Shown: positions 22,047 through 33,815 of the stretch, piece by piece | How positions within the stretch are numbered: position 1 is the stretch's first letter | Layout: the number at the start of each line of letters is the position of its first letter | DNA from: Zelopaecilomyces penicillatus | Lineage: Eukaryota > Ascomycota > Sordariomycetes > Hypocreales > Pseudodiploosporaceae | Length of the DNA: 64,000 bases | Assembly: GCA_005765155.1 (NCBI GenBank) | Contig: VCCP01000001.1 | Location: 5,084,001-5,148,000 of the forward strand | Reading direction: 5' to 3' | Notes under the pieces: generated by a model | Told to the model about the DNA's origin: nothing | Seen by the model: the letters and a program-made list of their open reading frames with translations, nothing else | Databases searched by the model: none | Translations under genes and position numbers: made by a program

Positions 22047-24678
22047 TTATACAATATTATATACTCTTTTGGCCGTCATGTAGCACGCAACGCCGAATAG
22101 TATTAAGCCTGCTGTGATACACACGAACCAAGTTAAATCTCCTTCGTACTCTTGGCCTGGTACCCAGACGTTCATTCCCCACAGGCCGGTGATGATGTTC
22201 ATAGGGAGGACAATTGTGCCAAGGACGGTCAGCCGGCCGAGAACATCGGCCGTCTGCTCTTGTCGCTCGTTCATGCGAATGTTAATTTGTGCTAGGTAGT
22301 TGCCGTGAGATCGTGCCAGTATCCTAGTAGTGTTAGTTTGGCCATCATACCAATATGAAAGAGATGTAGAAAAAGGGGCATCATACTTTTCGTAGTGACC
22401 AAGATTTGAAGTCATTGTCACAATGTGATCTTGAATATCACCAAGATAAAGGCCAATCTCCGACCGAGGAGCAACCTCCCAACGCTCATTGCAACGCTTT
22501 GCAAATCCCTTGATGACATCTGCCTTGTTTCCCAACAGTCGGTACAAGCTCATGACTCGTTTTCTGCAGTCCCCAACACGCCGTAGCATGTCGCCGCTGG
22601 AGTCTGTAATGGTGGAAGAATCGTCGAATTTCCGGGATGGTGACTTTTCATCCTTCAAGCGCTTGTCTGATGATGAATGCAACTGCATAATCTCCTCGTC
22701 AATATCGTCAACCTCATCCTCGATATTCTGGATCAGGGGCTGGAACACGTCCGTGATGTCATCGATGAGAGCATAGGATATCCAGTCAGAGGACAAAATC
22801 AAGTAGTCTTTCAGTTGTCGTATACGGCGGCGCACATTGGCTGGGTGCGGAGTCATGGAAAAATGGAAGCTCAGCACGCCTTCTCGGAAGACGACTACAT
22901 ACATGTTGACGGGTTCGAGGAAATTTTCGCTGCTAATATCTTGGTCAAAAGTACGGTAGTTGACGAAATAGTAGTGCCTGAAGAGCTCTACTTTCTCACG
23001 TGCTTCCTGCACCATGATGTCTTCTGCAGTGAGTGGATGAATGCCAAATGTCTTTGATATGACTTTCATTTCGGCTTCTGTGGGACAGAGAATGTCTAAC
23101 CACCAGACTGGCCTATCACCGTATCTGACAATCTTTGGTACCGTCTGCTGCCCATTTTGCTGGCTGCTTCTGTTTATGCTTGGCTCAGGGGATTTAGGTT
23201 CAGCAGGTGTGCCGAGCACGGATGGGGCTCTTGAGCTTGCCACCGTAGGCCTCGGTGTTGGTGATGTGGTCTCATCCCGTTGGAGATCCGATACGGAAGC
23301 ATGGCGGGTTGTTGCCTTTGAGTCTGCCTCAGTGCCGCCCATGGAGGTCCTAGCCCTTGGACGCAGCGAAGCAGTTTCATCATCGTCTTCGTCATCGCTC
23401 TCGTCGTCAGATAATATTCGGGGATCAGGTATGAACAGCTCCCTGAAGCTGCTTCCAGGTTGGACCAGTCCAGTTATCGTCTGGCTGTGAATCGTGCTCT
23501 GGAACTCCTCGTTAAAATATGTAAATCGGTATGGTACCTCCTCCTCGGTCTGGAACCAGCCCCTCCGCACGGGCCGTAATCGTCCATTGATGAGCTGTGG
23601 CTCTGTAATCTTCTTCACCGGACGCTCGTCGCTGCGATCCTCCTTCTCAAACCGCATCCAATCCTCAAGTATTGACACATCTGGCCACTGACCTCGACGC
23701 CGGCGGGTTCTGAAGCGACGAGGTTCACCTTCTCGCGACTGTGTTTCGTCATCTCCAAGTTCGGACATTCCTGGAACAGGGAAGCAGACATCACCTGCGA
23801 CGTCGGGAGGTATCCTTAGTTCGTGATCAGATCGATGATCTCGTGATGACACATCGACATCCGATGAGCCGTCATCCATCCCCAAAGAACGTCTTGGGCT
23901 GCTATTCCGCATAACGAGCTCATCTCTTATCATCACATCTCCGAAACTCAAATCCATGCGGTCTGCAGGCCCGAAACTTGGGGAGCCCGGTACAGAAGGT
24001 GGGTGATTGATATCGTATCTGTCCTTGGCGCCAAATGCAGCGGCCAGCTTTGCCCTTGATGACGACGCACTGGTTGGCCTGCTCGCTCGAAGATCACTTG
24101 CCCCATAGCTTGACGGCCCTGCATGTGAATCTCGCCGTCTTGGTTCTGCCAACAACGGAGTCGTCTCATCCCAAGGGGAAGATGGTTTATATTCAGCGCT
24201 TAGAGGCGTGTGTGCCGCCCTGAGCCGGCTGTTCCCCAAGCTTGAAAACGGGTTTTGGAAAGAGCTAGCTCCGCCAATTGTCGACGAACGCCGTATACGC
24301 ATAGCTTGGTGTTCTCTAGAAAGTCAAGGTTAATGTTAAGTTAAGCGGCAGAGAAGGGACGTGATAATTGCCTGCCTACCTATGGTCTAGCAAGGCCTCA
24401 CTATCGATACTCGTGCCGCTGAGATTGCCCGTGGGGAGTTGATAGAAGCCCTCTCCAGATGCCTCGCCGATCTCGTCATGGCTTTCCTCGTGGAGGATGG
24501 CAAAGCTCTTCCTCCTTGATCGTTTCTTCTTCCCTCCGCGATGACCCTTCCTCTTCCTTGGAACAGGTCGCCCTGACTGGTCGGTCGACTGAGACGCCGT
24601 GGCGGCCAGTAGGGAGCTGACAGCATCACCTGGAGGCCTTAACACGTCGCCTAGCGAATTGAAGCGGCTGCTGGACAT
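22047..24678 (-). CDS. CorA-type Mg2+ transporter, ALR/MNR2 family
   Basis: Magnesium channel of the plasma or vacuolar membrane. Exon 1 is 24380-24678, exon 2 is 22387-24315 and exon 3 is 22047-22323. The 63-nt segment 22324-22386 is in frame without a stop but has GTATGA, CTAAC and TAG at intron positions; removing it restores LGHYEKILARSHGNYLAQ. The protein is then about 834 aa. A long N-terminal cytosolic part (basic KRKGHRGGKKKRSRRK, then Ser/Pro/Arg-rich) precedes the CorA domain (RPVWWLDILCPTEAEMKVIS). Two C-terminal membrane segments surround the signature GMN in TGLWGMNVWVPGQ. The family is clear; choosing between Alr1 and Mnr2 is not possible by eye, though DETTPLL in the N-terminus could be a vacuolar-sorting dileucine. 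Confidence 0.9.
22324..22386 (-). other. stop-free in-frame intron in CorA gene
   Basis: 63 nt (21 codons) with donor GTATGA, internal CTAAC branch site and TAG acceptor. It interrupts the conserved HYEK-ILARSH segment. Confidence 0.85.
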
Positions 24679-25412
24679 GATGAGATTGCGTGTCTATCTG
24701 GTTCGGAACCCTGGCGTCATAGTCGAACAAGAAGCACAAGCATGTGCTGTCAAGTGCTGGTGGTGGAGGCGTAGGCGGAGAACAGATCGAGATGGCAAAA
24801 GGCTAGCCATGGACTGCCCAAGTCTTTTACGATAGCGCCAAAGGCTGACTTGGTTGTGGCAGCCGCTAGTCGGTGATGTCAGCGGGCCATGTTTCTCAGC
24901 AACCTGCAGCTTCCAAGGCCGCCTAGGCTGCAGAGTGGCAGGGCAATATGCAGTGGAGCGTGTGCATTGGTGGAGCTCCAAGGTCTACAGCGGCTGGGTC
25001 CACTGGAGACCGCCTGCATGGGGCCGCCATTCGCTGCAAACGCAGCGGTGGATGCGCTGTATTAATTAGGTAGCCCAGCGAACCATGGTGGGGCTCCAAT
25101 AAAGGGAGCTGGTAGCTTGCTCCGTTCTATGCATCTCCAACCCTACCATGTGTGGAAACCAGCAGTGAATATCCCAGAATATCATTCTCAACTCCTAACT
25201 ATTAGTAGCTCCCCATGACTTGAATTGGTGCTACGTGCTGAATGTACCCTTGCCGACAACTGTGCGCCAGTGAAATGAATAACACCTTGGGATAAACGTC
25301 CAGTATTGAGAGCCTCCCTTTTGTACCCCGTACAATGCAGATCCCCTGAGCCCATTAAATTCTCCGAATGCATGTCTCGGGCCGCACAACATTATCCCAT
25401 CAAGTTGTTACT
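24679..25412. other. intergenic, CorA promoter and NOC4 3' flank
   Basis: Upstream region of the CorA transporter; the distal end is the NOC4 3' flank. GC-rich first half with no ORF that looks conserved. Confidence 0.4.
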
Positions 25413-27183
25413 TTATGAAGCCTCAGCACTGGCAGTCGCCCCAAAGTCCCATAGCTTTACCAATAAGCCATCTGGTGTCGCGGTCGGAGCGTCTTGTGAG
25501 AAGAAAATCTTCTTTGGGATCTGAAAATCCACCACGGGTGCTTTTCTAATCTCCTTGGCCATTTCTGCTTCCAGCAACTATGGGAACAAGTTAGCAACTG
25601 TCAACGTACAAGGACGACACACGAGCACAAATTCAACTTACACTAGCGTATGAATGGTCCAGGAAGTCTTCCATATTGTAGGATTGCTTGGTGAACTGCT
25701 CGCAGATGATCTTGGCAACCGTCGCAACGTTGGGGTGGTAGTGAGACTGCAGCTGGACCAGTTCCCACAAACCACTGTCAATTGCATTTGTCTTCATGGG
25801 ATCGCTCTCTTCTGGTAAGAATGGATCCTCGACTCCCTGCTCTCGAATGAGCTTCTTCATCTCTATATCCCGCGTTTCTCGATGAACAAGGAACGTGCAA
25901 AGAGGATGGCGCTTGAGAAGGTTGTAAATCCACGGAATCACAAAGACTATCGCACTGGGCGGCGCATTTATTGTGAGCCGTGAGATTCGCTTAATGAAGC
26001 TGGCGACAAGTGTCGCTGGAAGATGTGTTGATGCGAGAAACGTGTCCAGGAGGCGGAAGAAATTGGATCGATGCTTGGAATGAAGAATTTGTCGATCAAG
26101 AAGTGAGTAAAGCTTTGGGTAGAAAGACGGATAATCCAGATTTCTCTCCTGGATGAGATAGAAAACGCCGGACAGGGCTAGCAATGACATGGAGCCACCT
26201 GCGTCGTAAGAGTTTGTGAGAAAATCGGAGAGAAGCTCTGGCTTGGTGAACCACGGTGCGATGACCTTCGAAATGGCGCCCAGGATGCGTTTGCGGTGAT
26301 CCTTGCTCTCAGCTACCTTCATTACAGCCAGCCAGGCCTCCTGGCCCTGCCTTTTGTGCTGAGCGACGGAGCGAAGTTTGTGGGTCTTCTTCTTGGGACG
26401 CAGTACGTAGAAGTCTTCCAGCTCATCCGCAGATGCAGGAACGCCGTCGAGCACGGACATTAGTGAAAAGGCTCGATCAAAGAGTCCATCAGTCGTTCCG
26501 TTCTCTCCCAAACGTTCTAAAGTGAGTCTGTGTGTAAGGTTAGTAACGGAAACGGGCCTCACAGTAGGAGTAACATACCTAATCGACTTGAAGGTGAAGA
26601 ATCGAATATCATCGTATTGCTCCACATACTCTTCAATAAACGCTTGCCTCACATCCTCATTATCAATCATGAGGATATTTGCCACAATAGCCTCCAGAGC
26701 TGCTTGTGGGAACTCATAGTCTTCTTTATCCTGAGAGACCTCACCCTCAGCCTTGAGTATTCTCATAGACAGAGTCAGTGATGTTGAACCAAGCTCATCG
26801 TCTTGTAATAAGCTCTCTAGCAGAGATTTGTACTGATAGAGCTGATCTCTCAGCCATGTTACCACAACCGCCTCTCGTTCTGATGTGCTCTTTTTGAGTA
26901 CGAGTGAGCCCTGCGCTAAAAGACGCACAAAGATACGACACAAAGCCACTGCCGCGAGCATTGATTCCGGCTTCCCCTTTTTGAATCCACCAGCTGTGCC
27001 GAGGAGAACGGTGATATCGTTGTAGTTCTTCTTGGACTCTAATATGCCCTGTTCCATGAGTAGGATTTTGGCATTTGCGTCTTCCGGTTCATCGTCAGAT
27101 GAATCACGACGCCGTTTAATCAACTTCTCTCCCGTCGATGCTCTTTTTCGCTTTGAGCCGTCGGCTCCAGCGATGGGCGCCAT
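25413..27183 (-). CDS. NOC4: nucleolar complex protein 4 (NOC4), CBF/MAK21 family
   Basis: Ribosome-biogenesis factor that works with Nop14 in 40S subunit maturation and export; nucleolar. Exons 26579-27183, 25642-26527 and 25413-25577 give about 551 aa (yeast 552). The internal segment 26528-26578 (51 nt) is in frame and stop-free but is an intron (GTATGT, TTACTAAC, CACACAG); removal joins KSIR to LTLERLGENG. The N-terminus has a basic nuclear signal (KRKRAS...KRRRDSSDDE). The CBF/Mak21 domain covers the C-terminal half: LLALSGVFYLIQERNLDYP, FYPKLYSLLD, then FFRLLDTFLASTHLP. The last exon supplies FDFGATAS-like tail residues ending in AEAS. It shares a 436-bp promoter with ATP4. Confidence 0.92.
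26528..26578 (-). other. stop-free in-frame intron in NOC4
   Basis: 51 nt with donor GTATGT, branch site TACTAAC and acceptor CACACAG. It would add 17 residues if retained. Confidence 0.85.
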
Positions 27184-27619
27184 GATGGAAGAAACAGTGA
27201 TGATGCTTGAATATGAATGAAGGTCTTTTTACCTCTACCACACAATTTGAGAGGTAAGAAGACAAATGTAAAACAATTATTTCAATACAAACGGTTCAGT
27301 GAGATTAATTGACATAGATAATCGACCAGAATCCGTTGCTTTTGGTGGTTGTTGAAGAAGCATCAGAGCTTCATGGGAAAAATAGTCAAGAAAGATTTCG
27401 CTGAGCATTGAATTTCCAACCAATCATTGCATGCCGCCAATGCCAAGACTTTGGAATCGGCCAAAGATCGGCTAAAGTCGGTGACGGGTTTCTTAAGAGT
27501 GTAATTTCGTCCCCACGTGACTACATTGAGGTTACCGAACTAGCGCGATAAAACCTCACCCTCAATCAAAGCTCCCGATCAACGTCAAGCCCGGATACCC
27601 CATCAATAATCATCTCATA
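27184..27619. promoter_or_regulatory. divergent promoter region NOC4 / ATP4
   Basis: 436 bp between divergent starts. A CACGTG palindrome within CCCACGTGAC lies at 27514-27519, about 100 bp from ATP4. Such E-boxes bind Cbf1-type bHLH proteins in fungi. The link to either gene is inference. Confidence 0.45.
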
Positions 27620-28543
27620 ATGGCCTCTCGCTTGGCGCGAAGCGCTGTCGGTACGTCGAGACGTCCCCAGGAAGCCGATACGGTCTCAATTGGCGCGGTA
27701 CTGACCCAGCAGCAGGCGCTCCCATCCTCCGACAAACCATTGCCCGCCGAACCATCCCAGCGCTCTCCGCCGCCTCCGTGCGACACTCCAGCAATGTGCC
27801 TGCCGAAGAGCCCAAGAAGAAGGCCCAGAGCATCATCGACTCGCTCCCAGGAAACAACCTGATCAGCAAGACTGCCATTCTCAGCGGTGCCGCCGGTATT
27901 AGCGCCTGGGCCATCAGCAATGAGTACTACGTCATGAACGAGGAGACCATCATTGCCATCTGCCTGCTGTCCGTTTGGGGTGGTCTTATCAAGTATGGTG
28001 GCCCTGCGTATAAGGAGTGGGCCGAGAGCCAGAACGAGAAGATCAAGAACATTCTCAACACTGCCAGGGCAGATCACACTGAGGCTGTCCAGACTCGAAT
28101 TGAGGATGTCAAGCAGATGAGCGGCGTTATTGACATCACCAAGTCTCTCTTCGAGGTTTCTAAGGTAAGGTTTCGATGATGCCGTCGAATCAATTCGGGC
28201 AATGACGACAATCAATACTAACTGAGTATCCAATTAGGAAACTGCCAAGTTTGAGGCTCAGGCTTTCGAGCTCGAGCAGCAGACTGCCCTGGCTGCCGAG
28301 GCCAAGGCTGTCCTCGACTCCTGGGTTCGCTACGAGGGCCAGGTTAAGCAGCGACAGCAGAAGGAGTTGGCTGCCTCCGTCATCGCCAAGGTCCAGAAAG
28401 AGCTTGAGAACCCCAAGGTTCTGCAACAGATTCTGCAACAGAGCGTTGCCGATGTTGAGAGTATGTGCACGCTGATTCCGCTACTTCTCGTGCTCAATGC
28501 TAACGTTATGACTCCAGGGATCATGTCAGCCAAGCCTCAATAA
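27620..28543 (+). CDS. ATP4: mitochondrial ATP synthase subunit 4 (subunit b)
   Basis: Peripheral stator subunit of F1Fo ATP synthase. Four exons: 27620-27650, 27716-28164, 28238-28460 and 28518-28543, giving 242 aa (yeast 244). The N-terminus MASRLARSAVGAPILRQTIA is basic and hydroxylated, a typical mitochondrial presequence. Then PKKKAQSIIDSLPGNNLISK, two hydrophobic segments (TAILSGAAGISAWAIS and EETIIAICLLSVWGGLIKYG), and a long charged amphipathic helix to the end. The last exon encodes only RIMSAKPQ. The start at 27620 is supported because intron 1 restores the presequence frame. Confidence 0.93.
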
Positions 28544-29143
28544 ATGACAAAACCACTAGAGTCTAGATTAAAGGACCCGGAATTTCCTTTGTCACGTCAC
28601 TCTGTGTGCATATAACACCACCCTGTGCATTAGCCCAATCAATCAAGACACTAGTAGTTATTTCATCTTGTAAATTCTAACACAGAACCTTGTGTGTATG
28701 TCTGTTTATTATCATGTTGAAGTGATGTTTATGTATTGTAAAACGAGAACCATCTTTCACTACCCTCTTCTTTTGAATACACGTAGTGTAATCTATAGGA
28801 TGCTGTTTGGCTGCAACTTGGACTGCAAATCGTGGATTATCAAAGACTAGATATAATAAGGAACATGACTACCAAAAGTATCATGTATTTTTGGCGTGAA
28901 CAGCAATTGTTACATGTTGTCGTCGTACGAGGTTATTACATTCCTAACTATCGTCCAACACCAACCCTGAAGAGCAGGTAGTGACGCAAGAAGTCATGAC
29001 AAACTAGAGATAAAGTACACGAGACGTAACATCATGAAGTTTGGTGAATTAATTTTAATCGTGCCGTACATAAAGAACCGAGTGTTGAAAATGATACAAA
29101 AATTAAAGGGAACTCGTAAACTCAAAACACATACGTCTGTCGT
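28544..29143. other. convergent intergenic region ATP4 / HEH1
   Basis: AT-rich 3' flanks of both genes with no coding signal. Confidence 0.4.
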
Positions 29144-31328
29144 CTAGTAAATTGGTCGCGACTCATTCCGCTTCACCCCCTGCGTTGTTTCTGGTGTCTT
29201 ATTCGCCTCTGGCGTCGCGGGTTTTGAGTCGGGACCCCAAGATACTCTGCCGCTCCGGCGCCTCCTGGCCGCATCGCCATTGCCCGCCCCGATCCACTCC
29301 CAGGCACGGCCTACTTCGCCGCTCCGGCCTTCTCTCCGGCTCGTTCGGACATTGCTGTTCATCTCTACAACCAACCTTACCCTCTGCCATATTCTCTCGC
29401 GCTCTGCAAGGGAGTGGATGGACCGAAGGACGTCGTCTCTCAAGTTTGGCAGAAACAGCCATGGGTCATCCAATTCTTCCTCAGCCAGTTCCTTCTGGTT
29501 CGCTAGTCGTTCCAAGACCATATCGACCAGAGCCGGAACCTGTGCTGTAGTGGCACGGTGCTGGCGATACCGAGCTCGCAGATAAAAGCTTGCAATCACG
29601 AATGAGATTAGAAGTCCAATTGGGAGTCGATATCTCGCCAGGCCGAGCCTGATCGAACGTTTGAACGCGCAGCTGAGCGGAAGGCGAGCGAGAGAGGACG
29701 ACGAGAGCCTTCGGACTGGAAGGCTGGAGGGACTGGACGGTCTGTGGGATCAGGAACGTATCTGGTTAGTTAGTGTGTCAGAAAAGTAATTAAAAACCAT
29801 GAGGGCAATACCGCAGTAGCTCATCATGTTGGCCCGTAAATGAAAGCAGATGAAGGTTTACTTACGGTGTCTTGGTTTCAACTTCCACCACAACCTCGTC
29901 TCTCTTGGTGATGTCGCCAATAGCAGACTCCCAAAGCTCCTCGAATTCCTCACTACTCAATCTCTTGTTGCGCTTCTTGCTCACCGTTTTCTTGAGCTCT
30001 TCCTCTGCCATTGCGGGTGTATTCTCTTGTTGCCCGGCGTCATCGAGAAGCTCACCGCACTCGAACTTGGCTCGTCGATCTCTCAGTTCTTCGATTGCCT
30101 TGTCAGCAACAGCTTGAACGCGTCTAGCCTTCTCGCCATCTGCCTCACAAGTGGGTGGAAGTGGCACTAGGCCACCAAGTGAGAGTGGGTGGGGTCGCAG
30201 AAGAAAATCCGATTCGCATCGGACAACAAAGTTCTCATAACAGTAGGCATGTGGAGGACAGTCTTCACACTGCGGTTCAACAAACGGCAACAGGAAATCA
30301 GGGACAGGAATCTCTGGTGGGATGATTTCCATAGCTGGCCTGCCCAGCCCGCAGTAACCAACCGCAATTTTTTCTTGACGATACCAAGCCAGATAGACAC
30401 CCAGCAGGGATACGAAAAGGACAAAGAAGGGTGTCTTCAAACTTGTCTTGCGAACAGTAGAGGGAGCTTTGCGTGGCGCAACTGTGACTTCTCCTCTGCT
30501 TGCCGCCTCTTCTAATTCAAGTTGTGCTTCTGGTGTGAACTCCTCGCCAGGTTCGACAAGAAACTCTGGTGTTTTGTGACGAGTCTTTGGTACTGATAGT
30601 CCGTACGACTTGGCATTGTGAGGTTGATTGAAGATACCTTCAGATGCGCGATCAGATATGCGCCGAGGTGTTCTTTCACTCTGTAGAAAGTCTTCTGTTC
30701 CGGTTCTTCTTCGATAACCTGGAGTTCTCACTGGCGGTGGAGAAGTACCGCCCTGGAAAGGATTGTCGTCCGTGAAGACACTCTTCTCATGCTCATCGTC
30801 ATCTTCGTCCGATGAAGAAGACGACGAAGCGGGTTCTGCTTTGATCTGAGGGGTGACGGTTCGCCGCATTCGACGCGCAGATTTGGGCGCTTCGTATTGG
30901 GGGGTATCTTCAACATCATGTGAAAGTTGTCGACTGACTGACCGAGCGGTGCGTTTCTTTGGGCTTCGGAAAGGTGTCGCTGCGATCTCTTCCTCCTCCA
31001 CCTTGACCCTTGCCGAACTTTTCCTTGGAGAATGCGAGCGTCGCTTCACAGTTGACGGAGGGGCGAGATCATAATCATCCCAGGTGCCTGTGTCCTCAGC
31101 ACTACCAGCGTTGACAATTCCTAGGCTGGATCGTTTTGCACGATCCCTCTGAGCGCGGAGCTTCGGAACTTGTGGCAGTACATGGTCGAAGACAAGCTGC
31201 ACAAGCTGTGGCTTCTTTGCCGTGGTCGGGTAGTCAACGTTGTGTGTGACCAAAATGGATCGCAAACGCGGAACGGTCACGTTGCGTGGGTCGAAGCCCT
31301 CTTGAAGATAATCATCGGCGTCCGACAT
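29144..31328 (-). CDS. SRC1: inner nuclear membrane protein HEH1/SRC1 (LEM/HeH, Man1-Src1p-C)
   Basis: LEM-like inner nuclear membrane protein involved in chromatin tethering and nuclear envelope/NPC surveillance. Exons 29866-31328 and 29144-29741 give 686 aa. The N-terminal HeH domain is DDYLQEGFDPRNVTVPRLRS and following residues, starting at the ATG at 31328. A disordered Ser/Arg/Glu-rich region with basic patches (RRSHSPRKSSARVK; KKRTARS) may contain the import signal. The first membrane segment is FFVLFVSLLGVYLAW; a lumenal Cys-containing domain follows (PQCEDCPPHAYCYENFVVRC); the second segment is LPIGLLISFVIASFYL; the C-terminal Man1-Src1p-C winged helix includes DDPWLFLPNLRDDVLRSIHS. 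Shares a 668-bp promoter with COQ6. Confidence 0.92.
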
Positions 31329-31996
31329 ACTGATATGTGAACCCAAGTACAGGTCCCTGATCTGAAGGCTCAAAATAATCTGCAAGGAGCGCTTTCAAGG
31401 CAGGGGAGGGGGTCGAAAGAAGAGGTATAAGATGGTGGTGTCAACTTCCCGCGTGAGAAATGGAAATGACAGGTTTCCCTGAAACAAACAAAGACAAGAG
31501 ACAATAAGCGGCCCAGACACAACTAGCCCAGACTTGCCCCGGAACGGGCTTTGACGCTGTCTAATAAATCGAAAACGAAATGCGACACTCTTGAGAGCAG
31601 CACCAGAATGAGGCGACCTCGTTTGGTCAAGCAATGATGGGTGAGGAAAAGAAGTTGATGATCTTCTTTGAGTGTAGGAATTCACTGACGCAACCTTACT
31701 GCAGCGTGTTCGTTGTCTGTGGCAACAAAAGATACAAAACACAAAGTCCCACCACTGCTGGGATCCGCAGGAAGTGACCAATTGCCACCGTAGCCTTTGG
31801 TAGCCGCGCACCGCCACAGTTCCTTACGCATTCATGTGCTTGTCAATTCCAAGCATCAGCCACACTCCCACCATCCACTTGTCTTCCTGGTCGCACCATG
31901 TGAAGCTTGGTCTTGGAAGCTATCTTGTAGGGCTCAGTCAATTTGTACTCCTTGCCATTGATCGTTTGCCGATTATCAAGCAGGCATCTAGTAAAA
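31329..31996. promoter_or_regulatory. divergent promoter region HEH1 / COQ6
   Basis: 668 bp between divergent starts. No ORF is convincing, and no binding motif stands out. Confidence 0.35.
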
Positions 31997-33520
31997 ATGC
32001 CCGCCAGCAGATCACTTCTAAGAAACCAACACTTTGTTTGTCGGAGCTGCACCCGTCAATTGTGGAAACATTCGCGCCGGTCTTATTCGACAACCAAGCC
32101 AGATATCTATGATGTCGTTTGTGTTGGAGGTGGCCCGGCAGGTTTAAGCTTGCTCACAGCCCTGCGTAAGGCCAATCGCTCAGAACGGAAACAGATTGCA
32201 CGAAAAGAAATCTAACAAGAAGCAGGAGCTAATCCTACTACTTCGCAACTCCGTGTTGCCCTCGTCGAAGCCCAGGACCTCTCCAAAGTCGCGTCCTTCT
32301 CGCTGCCGCCGACAAAATTCTCCAATCGCTGCAGCTCCCTCACACCGACATCCGCCCAGTATCTTAACACCATTGGAGCATGGACTCATATGAAGCGCGA
32401 GCGCATCCAGGAGTACCATGAGATGCAGGTTTGGGATGGCGTCACTGACGCCCGCATCGAATTCGACTGGCAACCTGGATCCGGTCCTGGGAGGACGATT
32501 GCCTATATGACGGAGAACTTGAATCTCACGTCAGGCCTCTTAAAGAGATTGAATGAGATGGGGAATGTGAAAGTGTTTGACAACTCCAAAGTGGAGAATA
32601 TTGCTCTGGGCGAGGAGACTGAAGACTTGGATTTAAGGGAATGGCCTGTTGTCCATCTCTCAGGGGGCAATTCGCTTGTGGCTCGACTGCTCGTCGGAGC
32701 TGACGGTGCCAATAGCCCAGTAAGATCCTTTGCGGGCATTGATAGCCGTGGTTGGGATTATGGACGACATGGTGTTGTTGCTACTCTGGAGCTTGAGGGC
32801 GATGGATGGGGTGGTGAGTATAGCAAGACTGCATATCAACGCTTTCTGCCGACAGGCCCAGTCGCAATGCTTCCCATGCCAGGTAACCACGCGACACTGG
32901 TCTGGTCAACCACCCCCGAGAGAGCTGCTGTTCTCAAGAAGCTTGCGCCCCAGGACTTTATCGCAATGGTCAACGCAGCCTTCCGTCTCAGCCCTGTCGA
33001 TCTCACCTACATGCACACACAGGCCACGGGACAGGGTGAGGAGTTGGTTTGGAGGACACAACACACGCAATTTGACGCCAGGATGATCCCTCAAACAGTC
33101 GTTGGTGTACAAGAGGGTACCATTGCATCTTTTCCGTTGAAGCTCCGACATGCCGACACGTACATTGGGGAACGTGTTGCACTCGTCGGTGATGCTGCTC
33201 ACACCATCCATCCACTCGCCGGCCAGGGTCTAAACCAGGGGCAAGGCGACGTGCAGAGTTTGGTCAAGACGATTGAGTACGCCGTGACGCACGGCCAAGA
33301 CCTGGGCACCCAGATGTCCCTCGAGTCCTACAACAGTGAACGTTACGCTGCGAATCATGTCTTGCTCGGCGTATGTGACAAACTGCACAAGCTCTATTCA
33401 GTAGAGAGCGGTCCGCTGGTCCCACTGCGATCTATTGGATTAAGGGCCGTGAATAGTCTCACCCCCCTGAAGACTTTCTTCATGCAACAAGCGTCCGGGT
33501 CTGGTACTAAAGTTGTCTAA
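31997..33520 (+). CDS. COQ6: ubiquinone biosynthesis monooxygenase COQ6
   Basis: FAD-dependent hydroxylase of the mitochondrial CoQ synthome (C5 ring hydroxylation of the prenylated precursor). Exons 31997-32165 and 32226-33520 with a 60-nt intron give 487 aa (yeast 479). A presequence (QLWKHSRRSYSTT, likely cleaved near RSYS) precedes the FAD-binding GxGxxG motif VVCVGGGPAGLSLLTALR (residues 40-57). The motif LVGADGANSPVRSFAGI (DG motif) is central, and VALVGDAAHTIHPLAGQGLN (GD motif) is C-terminal. All three signatures of class A flavoprotein monooxygenases are intact. COQ6 is favoured over other UbiH-like enzymes by the KFSNRCSSLTP stretch and length. Confidence 0.92.
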
Positions 33521-33815
33521 ACGACCCCCTCCCTCTGTCTTAGCTTGCTTGCATGCAGAAACCTATGTAGTATAAAATGAATCACGCAAGTTCTGCTCAC
33601 GCTGCCCAAGGCATGCAGCCAGACACTATTAATAAGCCTCGCTTTTATTGAGTCTACTGAATGAGCTAGGTGAACAAGAGTGCGCAAGTTTCTGGTATAG
33701 TAGAAAATTAAAACGCAGCGACTTTATTGGAGGTATTTACGAGGTGTTCTCCCAGCCAGCTATGACTACAAACAAAGGAAACCCGCTCTACATTGCTTGT
33801 GACTTCCCTAGTGTT

